DNA of 64,000 nucleotides from Paraburkholderia phosphatilytica (GCF_003443895.1 NZ_QQOA01000004.1:1-64000); one strand, 5' to 3'; positions 1 to 11,112 are shown, counted from the stretch's first letter. Numbers and translations: made by a program. The notes: generated from the letters alone by a model not told the origin.

Positions 1-93
1 CACCGCGATGATGCGGTCTTCGCCGCGCTCGTTGAGCGCCTTGACGATGTTGCTGCCGATAAAGCCGGCCGCGCCGGTGACGATGAGGGTCAT
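1..93 (-). CDS. hldD: ADP-L-glycero-D-manno-heptose 6-epimerase, N-terminal part only
   Basis: The first 31 codons of a gene that leaves the window on the left. The protein starts [20 protein letters not shown], with the GAAGFIG nucleotide-binding loop of short-chain dehydrogenase-type epimerases at residues 7-13. In the family HldD converts ADP-D-glycero-heptose to the L-glycero form used in the LPS inner core. It follows hldA on the same strand after a 132-base gap, which supports the assignment. Only the Rossmann loop is visible, so the name rests on that match plus the heptose-pathway neighbour. Confidence 0.85.
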   Translation of the reverse strand, partial: MTLIVTGAAGFIGSNIVKALNERGEDRIIAV

Positions 94-225
94 GGTCGTC
101 CTGCTGAATGTGGGTGGGTGAAGTGCGTGACGCCGGCGTTGCGTGCGGCGCAGGGCAGGCGTGCCTGCCAGATGCGAAAAGCGGGCGGACGTATCAGGAA
201 TGCAGCCGCCCGCTCCAGCAGCCGG

Positions 226-1203
226 TCATTCGAATAGTTCGTCGTACGAGACAGTGGCGGTGCCCAGTTTGCCGACCACGATACCCGCCGCGCGATTCGC
301 GAGACCGACCGCGTCGACGAGCGGCAAACCCGCGCCCAGCATCACCGCGAGGGTCGCGATCACCGTGTCGCCGGCACCCGAAACATCATACACTTCGCGC
401 GCAACGGCCGACGCGTGCAGCGGCGCGCCGTCGGAGAAGAGCGTCATGCCCTCTTCCGAACGCGTGAGCAGCAGCGCATCGAGCGACAGTTCCGCGCGCA
501 GCTTGCGCACGCGCGCCTCGAGATCGTCTTCCGATTTCCACTGTCCGACCACCTCGCGCAGTTCCGCGCGGTTCGGCGTGATCAGCGTCGCGCCCCGATA
601 GCGCTCCCAATCGTCGCCCTTCGGGTCGATCAGCACCTGCTTGCCGGCGGCGCGCGCGTTCGCGATCATCTTCGTCACGTGCGTGAGGCCGCCCTTCGCG
701 TAGTCCGACATCAGCACGACGTCGTGCGCGGGCAGCAGTTCGTCGAAGCGCGCGAGGCCCGCGAGCAGCACTTCATGCGTCGGCGTGTTCTCAAAGTCGA
801 CGCGCAGCAGCTGCTGCTGACGCGACAGCACGCGCAGCTTGATGGTGGTCGCGAGCGATGGGTCGCGCTCGATGTGCGCCGCCACGCCGCTCTCGGCAAG
901 CAGACTGATCACGCGCTCGCCGGGCTCGTCGTGGCCGATCACGCACAGGAGCCCCGACTGCGCACCGAGCGTCACTGCGTTGCGCGCGACGTTCGCCGCG
1001 CCGCCCAGCCGGTCCTCCTGCTTCTGCACGTGCACGACCGGCACCGGCGCTTCCGGCGAAATCCGGTTGACGTCGCCGAACCAGTAACGGTCGAGCATCA
1101 CATCGCCGACCACCAGCACGCGGGCCTCGGCGAGCCGCTCGCGCGGCACGGTGGCCACCGCGCGCTCCGCCGCGCCCGAACCCGCAACCGCCCGCTCAGA
1201 CAT
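226..1203 (-). CDS. hldA: D-glycero-beta-D-manno-heptose-7-phosphate kinase (RfaE domain I, stand-alone)
   Basis: A PfkB/ribokinase-family sugar kinase of 325 residues that phosphorylates heptose 7-phosphate at C1 on the way to ADP-heptose for the LPS core. The N-terminus has [20 protein letters not shown] and [11 protein letters not shown], and the C-terminal [11 protein letters not shown] carries the catalytic Asp and anion hole. The length matches only the kinase half of the bifunctional E. coli HldE, so the adenylyltransferase half must be a separate gene, as is usual in this family of bacteria. The ATG at 1203 overlaps the ugd stop by 8 bases, which fixes the start and suggests translational coupling. 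A longer upstream open stretch does not resemble the family. Confidence 0.93.
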   Translation of the reverse strand: MSERAVAGSGAAERAVATVPRERLAEARVLVVGDVMLDRYWFGDVNRISPEAPVPVVHVQKQEDRLGGAANVARNAVTLGAQSGLLCVIGHDEPGERVISLLAESGVAAHIERDPSLATTIKLRVLSRQQQLLRVDFENTPTHEVLLAGLARFDELLPAHDVVLMSDYAKGGLTHVTKMIANARAAGKQVLIDPKGDDWERYRGATLITPNRAELREVVGQWKSEDDLEARVRKLRAELSLDALLLTRSEEGMTLFSDGAPLHASAVAREVYDVSGAGDTVIATLAVMLGAGLPLVDAVGLANRAAGIVVGKLGTATVSYDELFE

Positions 1204-2599
1204 CGCTCGTCGCTCCTGTCGCGGCCACGTACGGACGGCCGATCGGGTGATAGTCGAAGCCCAGTTCGGCCATCGCTTCCGGCTCGTACAGATTGCGGCC
1301 ATCGAAAATGCGCGGCGTCTTCAGCACGGATTTCATGTGCGTGAAGTCCGGCATCTTGAACTCCTTCCACTCGGTGACGATCACGAGCGCTTCCGCGCCG
1401 GTCAGCGTTTCGTCCTGCGTGTGCGCGAAGTCGAGACGCGCCAGTTGCTCCGGCTCGTCCTTCAGATCGAGCGCGAACACGCGCTTCGCTTCGTCGCTCG
1501 CGACCGGATCGTATGCGCGAACCTGCGCGCCGCGCGCGAGCAGTTCGGCGATCACGCGGCGGCTCGGCGCCTCGCGCATGTCGTCGGTGTTCGGCTTGAA
1601 CGCGAGACCCCAGACGGCGAATGTCAGGCCGCTCAGATCGTCGCCGAGCGTGCGCGTGATCTTGCGCACCAGCACTTCCTTCTGCTCGTGGTTGACGTCT
1701 TCCACGGCCTCGAGAATGCGCAGGTTGTGGCCGCTCTCGCTCGCGGTGCGGATCAGCGCCTGCACGTCCTTCGGGAAACACGATCCGCCATAGCCGCAGC
1801 CCGCGTACAGGAAGTGATAACCGATGCGGGGATCGGAACCGATGCCGCGGCGCACGGATTCGATGTCGGCGCCCACGCGGTCGGCGAGATTCGCCATCTC
1901 GTTCATGAACGAGATGCGGGTGGCGAGCATTGCGTTGGCCGCGTACTTCGTGAATTCGGCCGAGCGCACGTCCATGTACAGCGTGCGGTCGTGATTGCGG
2001 TTGAACGGCGCATACAGGCGCTTCATCTTTTCGCGCGCGAGGTTGCCGGCTTCGTCGTCGTCGATGCCGATCACGATGCGGTCGGGGCGCAGGAAGTCGT
2101 CCACCGCCGCGCCTTCCTTCAGGAACTCCGGATTCGACACGACCGAGACGCGGCGCGCGCTGTCCGACTCGAGCCCGCGCTTCGCGAGTTCTTCTTCGAC
2201 GACCGCGGTCACGCGCTGCGCGGTACCGACGGGCACCGTCGATTTATCGACGATCACCTTGAAGCCGTTCATGTAGCGGCCGATGTTGCGCGCCGCTTCG
2301 AGCACGTATTGGAGGTCGGCCGAGCCGTCTTCGTCCGGCGGCGTACCCACCGCGATGAACTGCACGTCGCCGTGCGCCACGCTCGCCTCGACATCGGTCG
2401 AAAACGTGATGCGGCCCGCCGAACGCGTGCGCGCGATGATTTCCTTCAGGCCCGGCTCATGGATCGGCACGCCGCCGTTGTTGAGGATGTCGATCTTGCG
2501 CGGGTCGACGTCGAGACAGAAGACGTCGTTGCCGATTTCGGCGAGGCAAGCCCCCGTGACGAGGCCAACGTAGCCAGTGCCGATGATGGTGATTTTCAT
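1196..2599 (-). CDS. ugd: UDP-glucose 6-dehydrogenase
   Basis: A 467-residue enzyme that oxidises UDP-glucose to UDP-glucuronate with two NAD+. In Burkholderia this feeds exopolysaccharide and the UDP-L-Ara4N needed for lipid A modification. The NAD-binding [17 protein letters not shown] lies at residues 7-23 and the catalytic-cysteine segment [13 protein letters not shown] near residue 270. Full family length. It sits between lapB (159 bases upstream) and hldA (8-base overlap downstream), in an envelope-polysaccharide group. Confidence 0.95.
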   Translation of the reverse strand: MKITIIGTGYVGLVTGACLAEIGNDVFCLDVDPRKIDILNNGGVPIHEPGLKEIIARTRSAGRITFSTDVEASVAHGDVQFIAVGTPPDEDGSADLQYVLEAARNIGRYMNGFKVIVDKSTVPVGTAQRVTAVVEEELAKRGLESDSARRVSVVSNPEFLKEGAAVDDFLRPDRIVIGIDDDEAGNLAREKMKRLYAPFNRNHDRTLYMDVRSAEFTKYAANAMLATRISFMNEMANLADRVGADIESVRRGIGSDPRIGYHFLYAGCGYGGSCFPKDVQALIRTASESGHNLRILEAVEDVNHEQKEVLVRKITRTLGDDLSGLTFAVWGLAFKPNTDDMREAPSRRVIAELLARGAQVRAYDPVASDEAKRVFALDLKDEPEQLARLDFAHTQDETLTGAEALVIVTEWKEFKMPDFTHMKSVLKTPRIFDGRNLYEPEAMAELGFDYHPIGRPYVAATGATSDV

Positions 2600-2758
2600 A
2601 CGCGTTCCGGTAGTGAAGTCCGGTGAGGGTTGCCGGTGGTGAATCCGGTTGAATCAGTCTGGTCAGGACGACATGCACGGCACATCAGCTTCAGCATCGG
2701 CGCCGCGCATGTGCTCCGCGATGCGCCTGACGCTGCGAGCCCGCGTTGCCGCAACCCG

Positions 2759-3934
2759 TCAGTTCGACGCGTTGATCGGCTCGACGCGACGCGGCGCATA
2801 GGTTTCCCAGCCGCTGCAACCCGGACACTGCCAATAGAACAGGCGCGCCCGGAAACCGCAATTCTGGCACGTATACCGTGGCAGATTTTTGGTGCGCTGA
2901 CGGATCAGGCTGCGCATCAGCTCGAGTTCGCCGCGCCGCGGCTCCTCGGCGGTTTCCTGCTGCGCTTCCAGCAGTCGCGTCATGCCGGCCAGATTCGGCG
3001 ACTTCTGCATCTGCGCGCGCGCCAGCGCGTGCGCCGCATCCTGCCCGCGCAACGCCGCCACATGCTGGTACGCGACATCCAGCAGGTCGTTGCTCGGATA
3101 GCGGTCGACCCACGTCGTGAGCAGGTCGGCGGCCTCGCCCTGACGGCCGAGCGCTTCGCACGCCTTCGTGATCTTTTCCGCGACCAGCGGCAGATAGGTC
3201 GCGTTCTGATCCTCGACGCGGCGCCATTGCGCAATCGCGGATTCATGGGCGCCTGCCGCTGCATCGACATCGCCGGTGAGAATCGTCGCGCGCACGTTCT
3301 GCGGATTCGCCTTCAGCGCCAGGCCGAGCTGACGCCGAGCCTCGTCCGGCTTCTTCTGTTGTAGTGCCTCCTGCGCGAGTTCGCAGTGAAACTGTGCGAT
3401 TTCCTTGTCGAGCGACTCAGCTCCCATCGTTTCGAGGTGCTTCGCAGTGTCGATGCACTTCACCCAGTCTTTCTCGATTTCGTAAATGGTCAGCAGCGCG
3501 CGCTGCGCACCGAGTGCATAGTCGCCGCTTTGAAGCTGCTTGAACGTCTCTTCGGCGCGGTCGAGCAGGCCGGCCTTCAGGAAGTCCTGGCCGAGTTCGT
3601 AAAGCGCATGATCGCGTTCGCTGACCGGCAGATCCGAGCGCGACAGCAGATTCTGGTGGACGCGGATGGCCCGGTCGGTTTCGCCGCGGCGGCGGAACAG
3701 GTTGCCGAGCGCGAAGTGCAGTTCGATCGTTTCGGGGTCCAGCTTGACGACTTCGATGAACGCATCGATCGCCTGATCGGGCTGCTCGTTGAGCAGGAAA
3801 TTGAGGCCACGGAAATACGAACGCGGCAGGTTGGCGCTTTCCGACAGCAGCGCCTTCAGGTCGTAGCGCGCCGCCATCCAGCCGAACGCGAACGCGACGG
3901 GTATGACGAGCAGCCACCAGAAGTCTAGATCCAT
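2759..3934 (-). CDS. lapB: LPS assembly protein LapB (YciM)
   Basis: A 391-residue inner-membrane TPR protein. In E. coli LapB it presents LpxC to the FtsH protease and so sets the rate of lipid A synthesis. One N-terminal transmembrane helix (about residues 4-20, WWLLVIPVAFAFGWMAARY) is followed by about seven TPR units (about 45-340). A rubredoxin-like zinc site closes the protein (CQNCGF...CPGCSGWE, about 358-382). Length matches E. coli LapB (389). The ATG at 3934 (MDLDFWW) was preferred over a start nine codons upstream because it puts the membrane helix at the N-terminus. It lies 63 bases after lapA. Confidence 0.93.
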   Translation of the reverse strand: MDLDFWWLLVIPVAFAFGWMAARYDLKALLSESANLPRSYFRGLNFLLNEQPDQAIDAFIEVVKLDPETIELHFALGNLFRRRGETDRAIRVHQNLLSRSDLPVSERDHALYELGQDFLKAGLLDRAEETFKQLQSGDYALGAQRALLTIYEIEKDWVKCIDTAKHLETMGAESLDKEIAQFHCELAQEALQQKKPDEARRQLGLALKANPQNVRATILTGDVDAAAGAHESAIAQWRRVEDQNATYLPLVAEKITKACEALGRQGEAADLLTTWVDRYPSNDLLDVAYQHVAALRGQDAAHALARAQMQKSPNLAGMTRLLEAQQETAEEPRRGELELMRSLIRQRTKNLPRYTCQNCGFRARLFYWQCPGCSGWETYAPRRVEPINASN

Positions 3935-3997
3935 GCGATTGATCGGGAGAGCTGAAAACACATGCCGCGCGTTCGTGGACCGCGCGGCGCAGGGCCG

Positions 3998-4291
3998 TCA
4001 GATGAGCGGCGGCAGCGGCGGTTGCTCGACGGGAATGGGCGTCTCTTTGGCGACCCGCAGTTCGCGCTTCAGACGGCTGTTCTCAAGCCGCAGACGCACG
4101 TTCTTCGGCACCGTCACGAGCAGGGCCGCGAGCGCCCCGACGGCGAAGAACGCAAAGCCGATCGCGATCAGCGGCGCCTGCCACACGTAGCCGGCCAGGA
4201 AATTCAGCGTGGCGGTTTGCGCATTCAACAGTGCCAGTACGAACAGCAGCAGGAAAATCAGTACGCGGATCAACCAGACGATAAATTTCAT
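3998..4291 (-). CDS. lapA: LapA, LPS assembly protein A domain (DUF1049)
   Basis: A 97-residue protein with two N-terminal membrane segments (about residues 4-22 and 37-60) and a short charged cytoplasmic tail rich in Lys, Arg and Glu (VPKNVRLRLENSRLKREL), ending in a Pro-rich segment. This is the LapA/YciS layout. LapA works with LapB at the inner membrane in control of LPS synthesis. It is located directly upstream of lapB and downstream of ihfB, as in other Burkholderiaceae. Confidence 0.9.
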   Translation of the reverse strand: MKFIVWLIRVLIFLLLFVLALLNAQTATLNFLAGYVWQAPLIAIGFAFFAVGALAALLVTVPKNVRLRLENSRLKRELRVAKETPIPVEQPPLPPLI

Positions 4292-4521
4292 GAAAGAAGT
4301 CTCTTGACGGCGGTTTCAGGTTGGCAGCGGCTGGCGGCACAGACCGGACAGCCGCCACGGCTCGGGGCCGCAAAGTGTCCCGTATTGTAAAGGAAGCCTT
4401 AGACCACTGGCAGCGCGAGGAGGTTGATGTCTTGCGGCGAGCTTTCCGACTCTTCGCGGCAACCGGCGGCGCGGCGCGACTGAAACGTCGTTCGGCCACG
4501 GGCGAGGCCTCGGCACAGGCG

Positions 4522-4549
4522 AAAAAAAAGCGCCCGGGGGCGCTTTTTT
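4522..4549. terminator. Bidirectional-looking Rho-independent terminator after ihfB
   Basis: A GC-rich hairpin (AAGCGCC, loop CGGG, GGCGCTT) flanked by eight A on the left and a run of T on the right, so it could stop transcription on either strand. It lies 80 bases downstream of the ihfB stop and upstream of lapA, separating rpsA-ihfB from the lapAB genes. Confidence 0.85.
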
Positions 4550-4629
4550 GATTGCTTGCCGTCTGGCTCCGATCGCTGACACACACCTTGCCGATGTGGA
4601 AAGCGACGCGCAAACCGCGCTGCGAACGC

Positions 4630-4956
4630 TTACAGATCGTCGTCGTCCGGCTGTTCGTCCTTCAGCGGCTGGTCGGAGCCACGATCCACCCGTTCGCGCA
4701 ATTCCTTGCCGGGCTTGAAGTGCGGTACGAATTTCTCCGGTACCAGCACCTTCTCGCCCGACTTCGGATTGCGACCGACACGGGAAGGACGGCGGTTCAG
4801 GCCGAAACTGCCAAAGCCGCGAATTTCGATGCGATGGCCGTTCGCCAAGGCGTCCGACATCGCATCGAGCATCGTCTTGACCGCGAAATCCGCATCCTTG
4901 AGGACAAGTTGCGGAAATCGCGTAGCCAGTTGGGCGACCAATTCCGATTTGGTCAT
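4630..4956 (-). CDS. ihfB: Integration host factor beta subunit
   Basis: A 108-residue member of the HU/IHF family that forms a DNA-bending heterodimer with IhfA. It begins [18 protein letters not shown]. The family signature [20 protein letters not shown] is at about 46-65, containing the RNPK-type arm with the intercalating proline (GRNPKSGE). The acidic C-terminal tail after residue 90 (EQPDDDDL) is typical of Burkholderiaceae IhfB. It is 22 bases downstream of rpsA, the conserved rpsA-ihfB pair. Confidence 0.96.
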   Translation of the reverse strand: MTKSELVAQLATRFPQLVLKDADFAVKTMLDAMSDALANGHRIEIRGFGSFGLNRRPSRVGRNPKSGEKVLVPEKFVPHFKPGKELRERVDRGSDQPLKDEQPDDDDL

Positions 4957-4978
4957 ACTGCAGCAGACCCCTTAAGGC

Positions 4979-6691
4979 TTACTGGTTCTGGCCGTCGAGC
5001 TTGGCCTTCAGCAGGGCGCCGAGGTTCGTCGTGCCCGACGCTGCGGCGCTGCTGTCAGCCTGGAGGCCGCGCATCGCTTCCTGTTGCTCGGCCGAATCCT
5101 TGGCCTTGATCGACAGGTTGATGCCGCGCGACTTGCGGTCGATGTTGATGATCATCGCGTTGACCTTGTCGCCATCCTTCAGCACGTTACGTGCGTCTTC
5201 GACACGGTCTTGCGCGATTTCCGAAGCGCGCAGGTAGCCTTCGACGTCAGCCGACAGCTGGACCACCGCACCCTTCGCGTCGACCGACTTCACCACGCCG
5301 TCAACGATCGAACCCTTGTCGTTCATCGCAACGAAGTTGCTGAACGGGTCGCCTTCGAGCTGCTTGATGCCGAGCGAAATACGCTCCTTCTCGACGTCGA
5401 TGCCCAGAACGATGGCTTCGACTTCGTCGCCCTTCTTGTACTTGCGGACGGCTTCTTCACCCGACTCGCTCCACGACAGGTCCGACAGGTGGACCAGGCC
5501 GTCGATGCCGCCAGGCAGGCCGATGAACACGCCGAAGTCGGTGATCGACTTGATCGCGCCCGACAGCTTGTCGCCCTTCTTGAAGTTGCGGCTGAAGTCA
5601 TCCCACGGGTTCGGCTTGCACTGCTTCATGCCGAGGCTGATACGACGACGGTCTTCGTCGATCTCGAGGACCATGACTTCGACTTCGTCGCCCAGCTGGA
5701 CAACCTTCGACGGCGCAACGTTCTTGTTGGTCCAGTCCATTTCCGACACGTGAACCAGGCCTTCGATGCCCGATTCGACTTCGACGAACGCGCCGTAGTC
5801 GGTGATGTTCGTGACCTTGCCGAACAGGCGCGTGCCCGACGGGTAACGACGCGAGATGCCTTCCCACGGATCGTCGCCCAGCTGCTTGATACCGAGCGAG
5901 ACGCGGTTCTTCTCTTGATCGAACTTGAGGATCTTCGCGGTGACTTCCTGGCCAACCGACAGGACTTCGCTCGGGTGACGCACGCGGCGCCATGCGATGT
6001 CGGTGATGTGCAGCAGGCCGTCGATACCGCCGAGGTCGACGAACGCACCGTAATCGGTGATGTTCTTGACGACGCCTTCGACGATCGCGCCTTCCTTCAG
6101 CGTCTCGAGCAGCTTCGCGCGCTCTTCGCCCTGGGTCGCTTCGATCACGGCGCGGCGCGACAGCACGACGTTGTTACGCTTGCGGTCGAGCTTGATGACG
6201 CGGAATTCGAGGGTCTTGCCTTCGTACGGCGTGGTGTCCTTGACCGGACGCGTGTCGACGAGCGAACCCGGCAGGAATGCGCGGATGCCGTTGACCATCA
6301 CGGTCATGCCGCCCTTGACCTTGCCCGTTATCGTGCCGGTCACGAGTTCGTTGTTGTCGAGAGCCTTTTCCAGCGACAGCCACGAAGCGAGACGCTTCGC
6401 CTTGTCGCGCGACAGGATCGTGTCGCCGTAGCCGTTTTCCAGCGCGTCGATCGCGACGGAAACGAAATCGCCCGCCTGAACCTCAACCTCGCCCTGGTCG
6501 TTCAGGAATTCCTCGATGGGAATGTAGGCCTCGGACTTCAGGCCAGCGTTGACGACCACGAAGTTGTGATCGACACGCACGACTTCGGCGGAGATGACTT
6601 CGCCGGCGCGCATGTCCTGGCGGGTCAGCGACTCTTCGAACAGAGCCGCAAAAGATTCGGTATTCGGGGTGGAGGTTTGCAGGTCGGACAT
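4979..6691 (-). CDS. rpsA: 30S ribosomal protein S1
   Basis: A 570-residue protein with six S1/OB-fold RNA-binding repeats (approximately 35-100, 118-185, 203-271, 288-358, 375-445 and 462-530). Repeats 3-6 contain near-identical segments such as TDYGAFV and GLVHVSE or GLLHITD. S1 binds mRNA leaders at the 30S subunit. The ATG at 6691 ([20 protein letters not shown]) matches the family start. An in-frame extension of 33 codons upstream is unlike S1. Placed between cmk and ihfB, the standard order. Confidence 0.97.
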   Translation of the reverse strand: MSDLQTSTPNTESFAALFEESLTRQDMRAGEVISAEVVRVDHNFVVVNAGLKSEAYIPIEEFLNDQGEVEVQAGDFVSVAIDALENGYGDTILSRDKAKRLASWLSLEKALDNNELVTGTITGKVKGGMTVMVNGIRAFLPGSLVDTRPVKDTTPYEGKTLEFRVIKLDRKRNNVVLSRRAVIEATQGEERAKLLETLKEGAIVEGVVKNITDYGAFVDLGGIDGLLHITDIAWRRVRHPSEVLSVGQEVTAKILKFDQEKNRVSLGIKQLGDDPWEGISRRYPSGTRLFGKVTNITDYGAFVEVESGIEGLVHVSEMDWTNKNVAPSKVVQLGDEVEVMVLEIDEDRRRISLGMKQCKPNPWDDFSRNFKKGDKLSGAIKSITDFGVFIGLPGGIDGLVHLSDLSWSESGEEAVRKYKKGDEVEAIVLGIDVEKERISLGIKQLEGDPFSNFVAMNDKGSIVDGVVKSVDAKGAVVQLSADVEGYLRASEIAQDRVEDARNVLKDGDKVNAMIINIDRKSRGINLSIKAKDSAEQQEAMRGLQADSSAAASGTTNLGALLKAKLDGQNQ

Positions 6692-6862
6692 AAAAATCTG
6701 GCTTTGCGTGGTTCTCGCGCTGCCGGAGCCGCCTTGCTGATCGAGGCTGGCTGGTGCGGGCAGAAGCCCGGGCAGGAAAGCGAACGCCACACGGGGTTAA
6801 GGGGTTGAAACAAGTTTCGCGGACCATCCGCGGAACACCTGACTGCTACTGCTTGCTGCTGA

Positions 6863-7561
6863 CTACGAATGCGATGCTTTCAACTCCTGCGCGGCCTGGT
6901 ACCACTGCACCACCTGTTCGACGGCTTCGTCGACCGACAGCGCGGAGGTGTCCAGCAGCTGCGCATCCGCCGCGGGCTTGAGCGGCGCGGCCGCGCGGCT
7001 ACTGTCGCGCTCGTCGCGTTCACGCAAATCCCGAAGCAAGTCATCAATGTTAGCAGAAAATCCTTTTTGGATCAATTGCTTATGCCGGCGGGCCGCGCGC
7101 GCCTCGACGCTGGCCGTCAGGAACACCTTGAGACCGGCGTCCGGGAAGATCACGGTGCCCATGTCGCGGCCGTCCGCGACGAGCCCCGGAGCCTTGCGAA
7201 ACGCCCGCTGGCGCGCCACGAGCGCCGCGCGCACCGGCTGATGGACGGCGATGGCCGACGCGCGGTTGCCGATCGCTTCGGCGCGAATTTCGGACGAAAC
7301 GTCGGCGCCGTCGAGCTGAGCGAGCCCCTCGCGAAACATGATATGCAGGTCGTCGATCAGCTTCACAAGGGCATCGACGTCGTCTGCCGCGACGTGATAG
7401 CGCGTGCTCGCGAGCGCGGCGAGCCGGTACAGCGCGCCGCTGTCGAGCAGGTGGAAACCGAGCTGCGCGGCGACGAGCGCCGCAACGGTGCCTTTACCCG
7501 AGGCGGTGGGGCCGTCGATCGTGATGACGGGCGTCTGGTGAAAAGGCCGGGTTGATTTCAT
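6863..7561 (-). CDS. cmk: Cytidylate kinase
   Basis: A 232-residue (d)CMP kinase. The P-loop GPTASGKGT is at about residues 18-26. [11 protein letters not shown] gives the CMP-binding region, and [20 protein letters not shown] carries the Arg-Asp pair that contacts CMP. Full length for the family. It lies between aroA and rpsA, a linkage kept in many proteobacteria. Confidence 0.95.
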   Translation of the reverse strand: MKSTRPFHQTPVITIDGPTASGKGTVAALVAAQLGFHLLDSGALYRLAALASTRYHVAADDVDALVKLIDDLHIMFREGLAQLDGADVSSEIRAEAIGNRASAIAVHQPVRAALVARQRAFRKAPGLVADGRDMGTVIFPDAGLKVFLTASVEARAARRHKQLIQKGFSANIDDLLRDLRERDERDSSRAAAPLKPAADAQLLDTSALSVDEAVEQVVQWYQAAQELKASHS

Positions 7562-7619
7562 CGAAGGAGTCGCGCGTCAGAAGCTGGGCACGGCGATAAA
7601 AGCGATGCGGCGCGCCGCA

Positions 7620-8930
7620 TCAGGGTTGAGCCAGCGCCGCGAAGCGCTCGAAGTAATCGGGAAAGGTCTTGCCGACGCATTTCGGATCGTTGATCCGCAC
7701 CGCCACGCCGTTCTCGCCGAGGCTCACGAGCGAGAAGCACATCGCCATCCGGTGATCGTCGTAGGTGTCGATCGCGGCGTTCGGCGTGAGCTGCGCGGGC
7801 GGCGTCACCGTCAGGTAGTCCGCGCCTTCGTCAACCGTCGCGCCGACCTTGCGCAACTCGTTCGCCATCGCCGCGATGCGGTCGGTTTCCTTCACGCGCC
7901 AGCTCGCGATGTTGCGCAGCGTGGTCGGGCCATCCGCGAAGAGGCCCGCCACCGCGAGCGTCATCGCGGCGTCCGGGATCAGGTTGCAGTCCATGTCGAG
8001 CGCGGCGAACTTACCGTGGTCGTGGCCGATGCCGCGCACCTCGATCCAGTCGTCGCCCATCGATACGTTCGCGCCCATCTGGTTGAGCGCGTCGGCGAAC
8101 GCGACGTCGCCCTGGATGCTCAGCCGCCCGACGCCCTCCACCCGCACCGGACCGCCGCCGATCGCGCCCGCGGCAAGAAAATACGACGCCGACGACGCAT
8201 CGCCTTCGACCATGATCCGCCCCGGCGACTGGTAGCGCACACCCGCGCGAATCCGGAAGCGCGACCAGCCGTCGCGCTCCACCTTCACGCCGAAGCGTTC
8301 CATCAGGCGCATCGTGATCTCGATGTACGGCTTCGAGATCAGCTCGCCTTCCACTTCGATCGTCGTCGTGCCGGATGCCGCGTGCACGAGCGGCAGCGTC
8401 ATCAGCAGCGCGGTAAGGAACTGGCTCGACACGTCGCCGCGCACGCGGATCGGCGCGTCGATCGTGATCTGCGACGCGTGGATGGCGAGCGGCGGAAAGC
8501 CTTCGTTCGCCTCGTAGTCGATCCTCGCGCCGATCTGCCGCAAGCCGTCGACGAGGTCGCCGATCGGCCGCTCGTGCATGCGCGGCACGCCGTGCACGCG
8601 ATACTCGCCGCCGTTCACCGCGAGCGCGGCCGTCAGCGGCCGCACCGCGGTGCCGGCGTTGCCGAGGAACAGATCGGCCTGCTTCGCGGGGAACGCACCG
8701 CCCGCGCCGGTGACGACACACGTGTCGCCGTCGCGCGTGAACGGGACGCCGAGTTTCGCGAGCGCATCGAGCATCACTTTCGTGTCGTCGGAGGCGAGCA
8801 GGTTCGTGATCGTGGTTTCGCCTTCGGCGAGCGCGGCGAGCAGCAGCACGCGGTTCGAGATGCTCTTCGAGCCTGGCAGCTGCACAGTGCCGGCAACGCG
8901 GGGAAACGGTCCGAGATCGAGGTGTTCCAT
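7620..8930 (-). CDS. aroA: 3-phosphoshikimate 1-carboxyvinyltransferase (EPSP synthase)
   Basis: A 436-residue enzyme of the shikimate pathway that joins phosphoenolpyruvate to shikimate 3-phosphate. Visible motifs are [17 protein letters not shown] near residue 18, the PEP-binding [13 protein letters not shown] near 93, and [11 protein letters not shown] near the C-terminus. It starts 12 bases after the tyrA stop, so the two are almost certainly cotranscribed. Confidence 0.97.
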   Translation of the reverse strand: MEHLDLGPFPRVAGTVQLPGSKSISNRVLLLAALAEGETTITNLLASDDTKVMLDALAKLGVPFTRDGDTCVVTGAGGAFPAKQADLFLGNAGTAVRPLTAALAVNGGEYRVHGVPRMHERPIGDLVDGLRQIGARIDYEANEGFPPLAIHASQITIDAPIRVRGDVSSQFLTALLMTLPLVHAASGTTTIEVEGELISKPYIEITMRLMERFGVKVERDGWSRFRIRAGVRYQSPGRIMVEGDASSASYFLAAGAIGGGPVRVEGVGRLSIQGDVAFADALNQMGANVSMGDDWIEVRGIGHDHGKFAALDMDCNLIPDAAMTLAVAGLFADGPTTLRNIASWRVKETDRIAAMANELRKVGATVDEGADYLTVTPPAQLTPNAAIDTYDDHRMAMCFSLVSLGENGVAVRINDPKCVGKTFPDYFERFAALAQP

Positions 8931-8942
8931 GAGTGTGTCCAG

Positions 8943-9902
8943 TTATTTCGCCGGCGAATCGTCGGACGAAGTGCGGACCGCCGCGGTATTCGCCGCGCGG
9001 TCCTGCCAGGCGCTGCGCGCTTCGCGCGAACGCGCGAACACGGCTTCGAGCGCGGCGCCGTCGCCCGCGTCGATCGCGGCGCGCAGGCGCGCGAGCACGG
9101 CCGTGTAGTCATCGATTTCGTCGAGCAGCGCGGCGCGGTTCGCGACGCAGACGTCGCGCCACATTTCCGGGCTCGACGCGGCAATGCGCGTGAAGTCGCG
9201 GAACCCGCCGGCGGCGAAGGAGAATTTCAGCGCGGCATCCGGCGAGTTGAGAATCTGCTCGACCAATGCGAACGACAGTACATGCGGCAGATGACTGACC
9301 GATGCAAACACGCGATCGTGCTGTTCCGGCGACATCGCATGCACTGCTGCGCCCGTCGCGCGCCACATCGCGGCGATCGTTTCGACGGATTCGCGCGGAT
9401 TCTCGGGCAACGCGCACAGCACGACGTTGCGGTTCACGTAGAGATCGGGCAACGCGGCATCGACGCCGCTGGACTCGCGCCCCGCGATCGGATGCCCGGG
9501 CACGAACTGCCGCACCCGCTCGCCGAGCGCCGCGCGCGCCGCCGCGACGACGTCGGACTTCGTGCTGCCCGCGTCGGTGACGATCGTGCCCGGCGCGAGG
9601 AACGGCGCGATGCGCTCGAGCAGCGCCTGCGTCTGCGCAACGGGCGCAGCGAGCAGCACGATGTCGGCGTTCGACAGTGCGTCGCGCAGACTCGCGTCGT
9701 CGTCGGGCGCGGCGGTCGCGTCGACCACGCCGAGTTCGAGCGCGCGCGCCGACGACTTCGTCGTGCGCCCGACGCCGATCACGCGCTTTTCGCCATCCAC
9801 GTTGTCGCTAAAAGCACCGCGTTCACGCAGCGCGCGCGCAAGCGATCCGCCGATCAGGCCGACGCCGAAAATCACCAGTTTGTTGAAGGAAAATGCAGCC
9901 AC
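8943..9902 (-). CDS. tyrA: Prephenate dehydrogenase (monofunctional TyrA)
   Basis: NAD(P)-dependent oxidative decarboxylation of prephenate to 4-hydroxyphenylpyruvate in tyrosine synthesis. The NAD-binding loop IFGVGLIGGSLARAL is at the N-terminus. FVPGHPIAGRESSGVDAALP holds the conserved substrate-binding His and Arg segment. No chorismate mutase domain is present. The start is uncertain. I chose the GTG at 9902 because the Rossmann strand then begins about eight residues in. A GTG at 9911 and a TTG at 9941 are in frame, and none has a strong Shine-Dalgarno sequence. Confidence 0.92.
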   Translation of the reverse strand: MAAFSFNKLVIFGVGLIGGSLARALRERGAFSDNVDGEKRVIGVGRTTKSSARALELGVVDATAAPDDDASLRDALSNADIVLLAAPVAQTQALLERIAPFLAPGTIVTDAGSTKSDVVAAARAALGERVRQFVPGHPIAGRESSGVDAALPDLYVNRNVVLCALPENPRESVETIAAMWRATGAAVHAMSPEQHDRVFASVSHLPHVLSFALVEQILNSPDAALKFSFAAGGFRDFTRIAASSPEMWRDVCVANRAALLDEIDDYTAVLARLRAAIDAGDGAALEAVFARSREARSAWQDRAANTAAVRTSSDDSPAK

Positions 9903-9999
9903 TTCGGTCACACAGAATGCGCGCGCCGCCGCTCGATGCAATGCGGACGGCCGCGCCGGTTCAAAGGCAAGGGCAAGGTCAGGAGCAGGAAGACGACGC

Positions 10000-11112
10000 T
10001 CAGGCCGCGGTCAGCGACTTTTCGAGCGCGGCGATGAACGCGTCGTTTTCCTCGGGCAGGCCGATCGTCACGCGCAGCCACTGCGGCAAGCCATAGTTGC
10101 CCACCGGACGCACGATCACGCCCTGCTTCAGGAGCGCGAGATTGACGCGCGAGCCGGCGCCATCGTCGTTGCCGACGCGCACCAGCACGAAGTTGCCATC
10201 CGACGGCACATATTCGAGGCCGAGCCGATCGAACGCCGCCGTTAGCTTGCGGTAGCCGGCAGCATTCAGTTCGGCGCTCTGCTGCAGGAACTCCGCGTCG
10301 TTGAGCGCCGCGATCGCCGCGGCCTGCGCGAGCGAATTCACATTGAACGGCTGGCGCAGGCGGTTCAGCAGATCCGTCAGTTCCGGCTGGCCGATCGCGA
10401 AACCGACGCGCAGACCGGCGAGCCCATAGGCCTTCGAGAACGTGCGCGACACGAGCAGGTTCGGATAGCGGCGCACCCACGCGATCGAGTCATAGCGCTT
10501 CTCGGCCGGCAGATATTCGGTGTACGCCTCGTCGAGCACCACGACGACTTCGCGCGGCACCTTGTCGAGGAACGCTTCGATCTTCGCGCCTTCGATGAAC
10601 GTGCCCGTCGGGTTGTTCGGATTCGCGACGAACACGAGGCGCGTGTCGGCGTCGATCGCGGCGAGCATCGCGTCGAGATCGTGCCCGTAGTTGACCGCCG
10701 GCACGACGATCGCGCGCGCGCCCAGACCTTGCGTGGCAAGCGCGTACACGGCGAACGAGTACTGCGCGTAGACAATCGCCTGGCTCTTCTCGACGAGCGC
10801 GTGCGCGGCGATCTCGAGGATGTCGTTACTGCCGTTGCCGAGCGTGATCCAGTCGGCCGGCACGTCGTAGCGCGCGGACAGCGCGGCCTTCAGCTCGAAC
10901 GCGTTCGAATCCGGATAGCGGCCGAGTTCGGCAACGGCTTCGGCCATCGCGCGTTTCGCCGATTCGGGCATGCCGAGCGGGTTCTCGTTGGACGCGAGCT
11001 TCACGATCTTCGCCTCGTCGAGACCGAATTCGCGCGCCACTTCGGAAATGGGCTTGCCGGCGACGTAAGGCGCAATCTGGCGCACGTAGGAAGGACCGAA
11101 AGGGGTTGTCAT
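10000..11112 (-). CDS. hisC: Histidinol-phosphate / aromatic aminotransferase (HisC family, aro-cluster copy)
   Basis: A 370-residue class I/II PLP aminotransferase. The PLP lysine lies in SRTFSKAYGLAGLRVGFAIG, and LASNENPLG near the N-terminus and VFVANPNNPTG are family hallmarks. Its place between pheA and tyrA suggests it transaminates phenylpyruvate or 4-hydroxyphenylpyruvate rather than, or as well as, histidinol phosphate; sequence alone does not settle this. The ATG at 11112 is preceded by a GGAG sequence. An ORF extension of 23 codons upstream lacks family similarity. Confidence 0.9.
   Translation of the reverse strand: MTTPFGPSYVRQIAPYVAGKPISEVAREFGLDEAKIVKLASNENPLGMPESAKRAMAEAVAELGRYPDSNAFELKAALSARYDVPADWITLGNGSNDILEIAAHALVEKSQAIVYAQYSFAVYALATQGLGARAIVVPAVNYGHDLDAMLAAIDADTRLVFVANPNNPTGTFIEGAKIEAFLDKVPREVVVVLDEAYTEYLPAEKRYDSIAWVRRYPNLLVSRTFSKAYGLAGLRVGFAIGQPELTDLLNRLRQPFNVNSLAQAAAIAALNDAEFLQQSAELNAAGYRKLTAAFDRLGLEYVPSDGNFVLVRVGNDDGAGSRVNLALLKQGVIVRPVGNYGLPQWLRVTIGLPEENDAFIAALEKSLTAA

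Noticed and set aside
7605..10037. 810-codon plus-strand open frame opposite aroA and tyrA
   Set aside because: Antisense shadow crossing two genuine genes.
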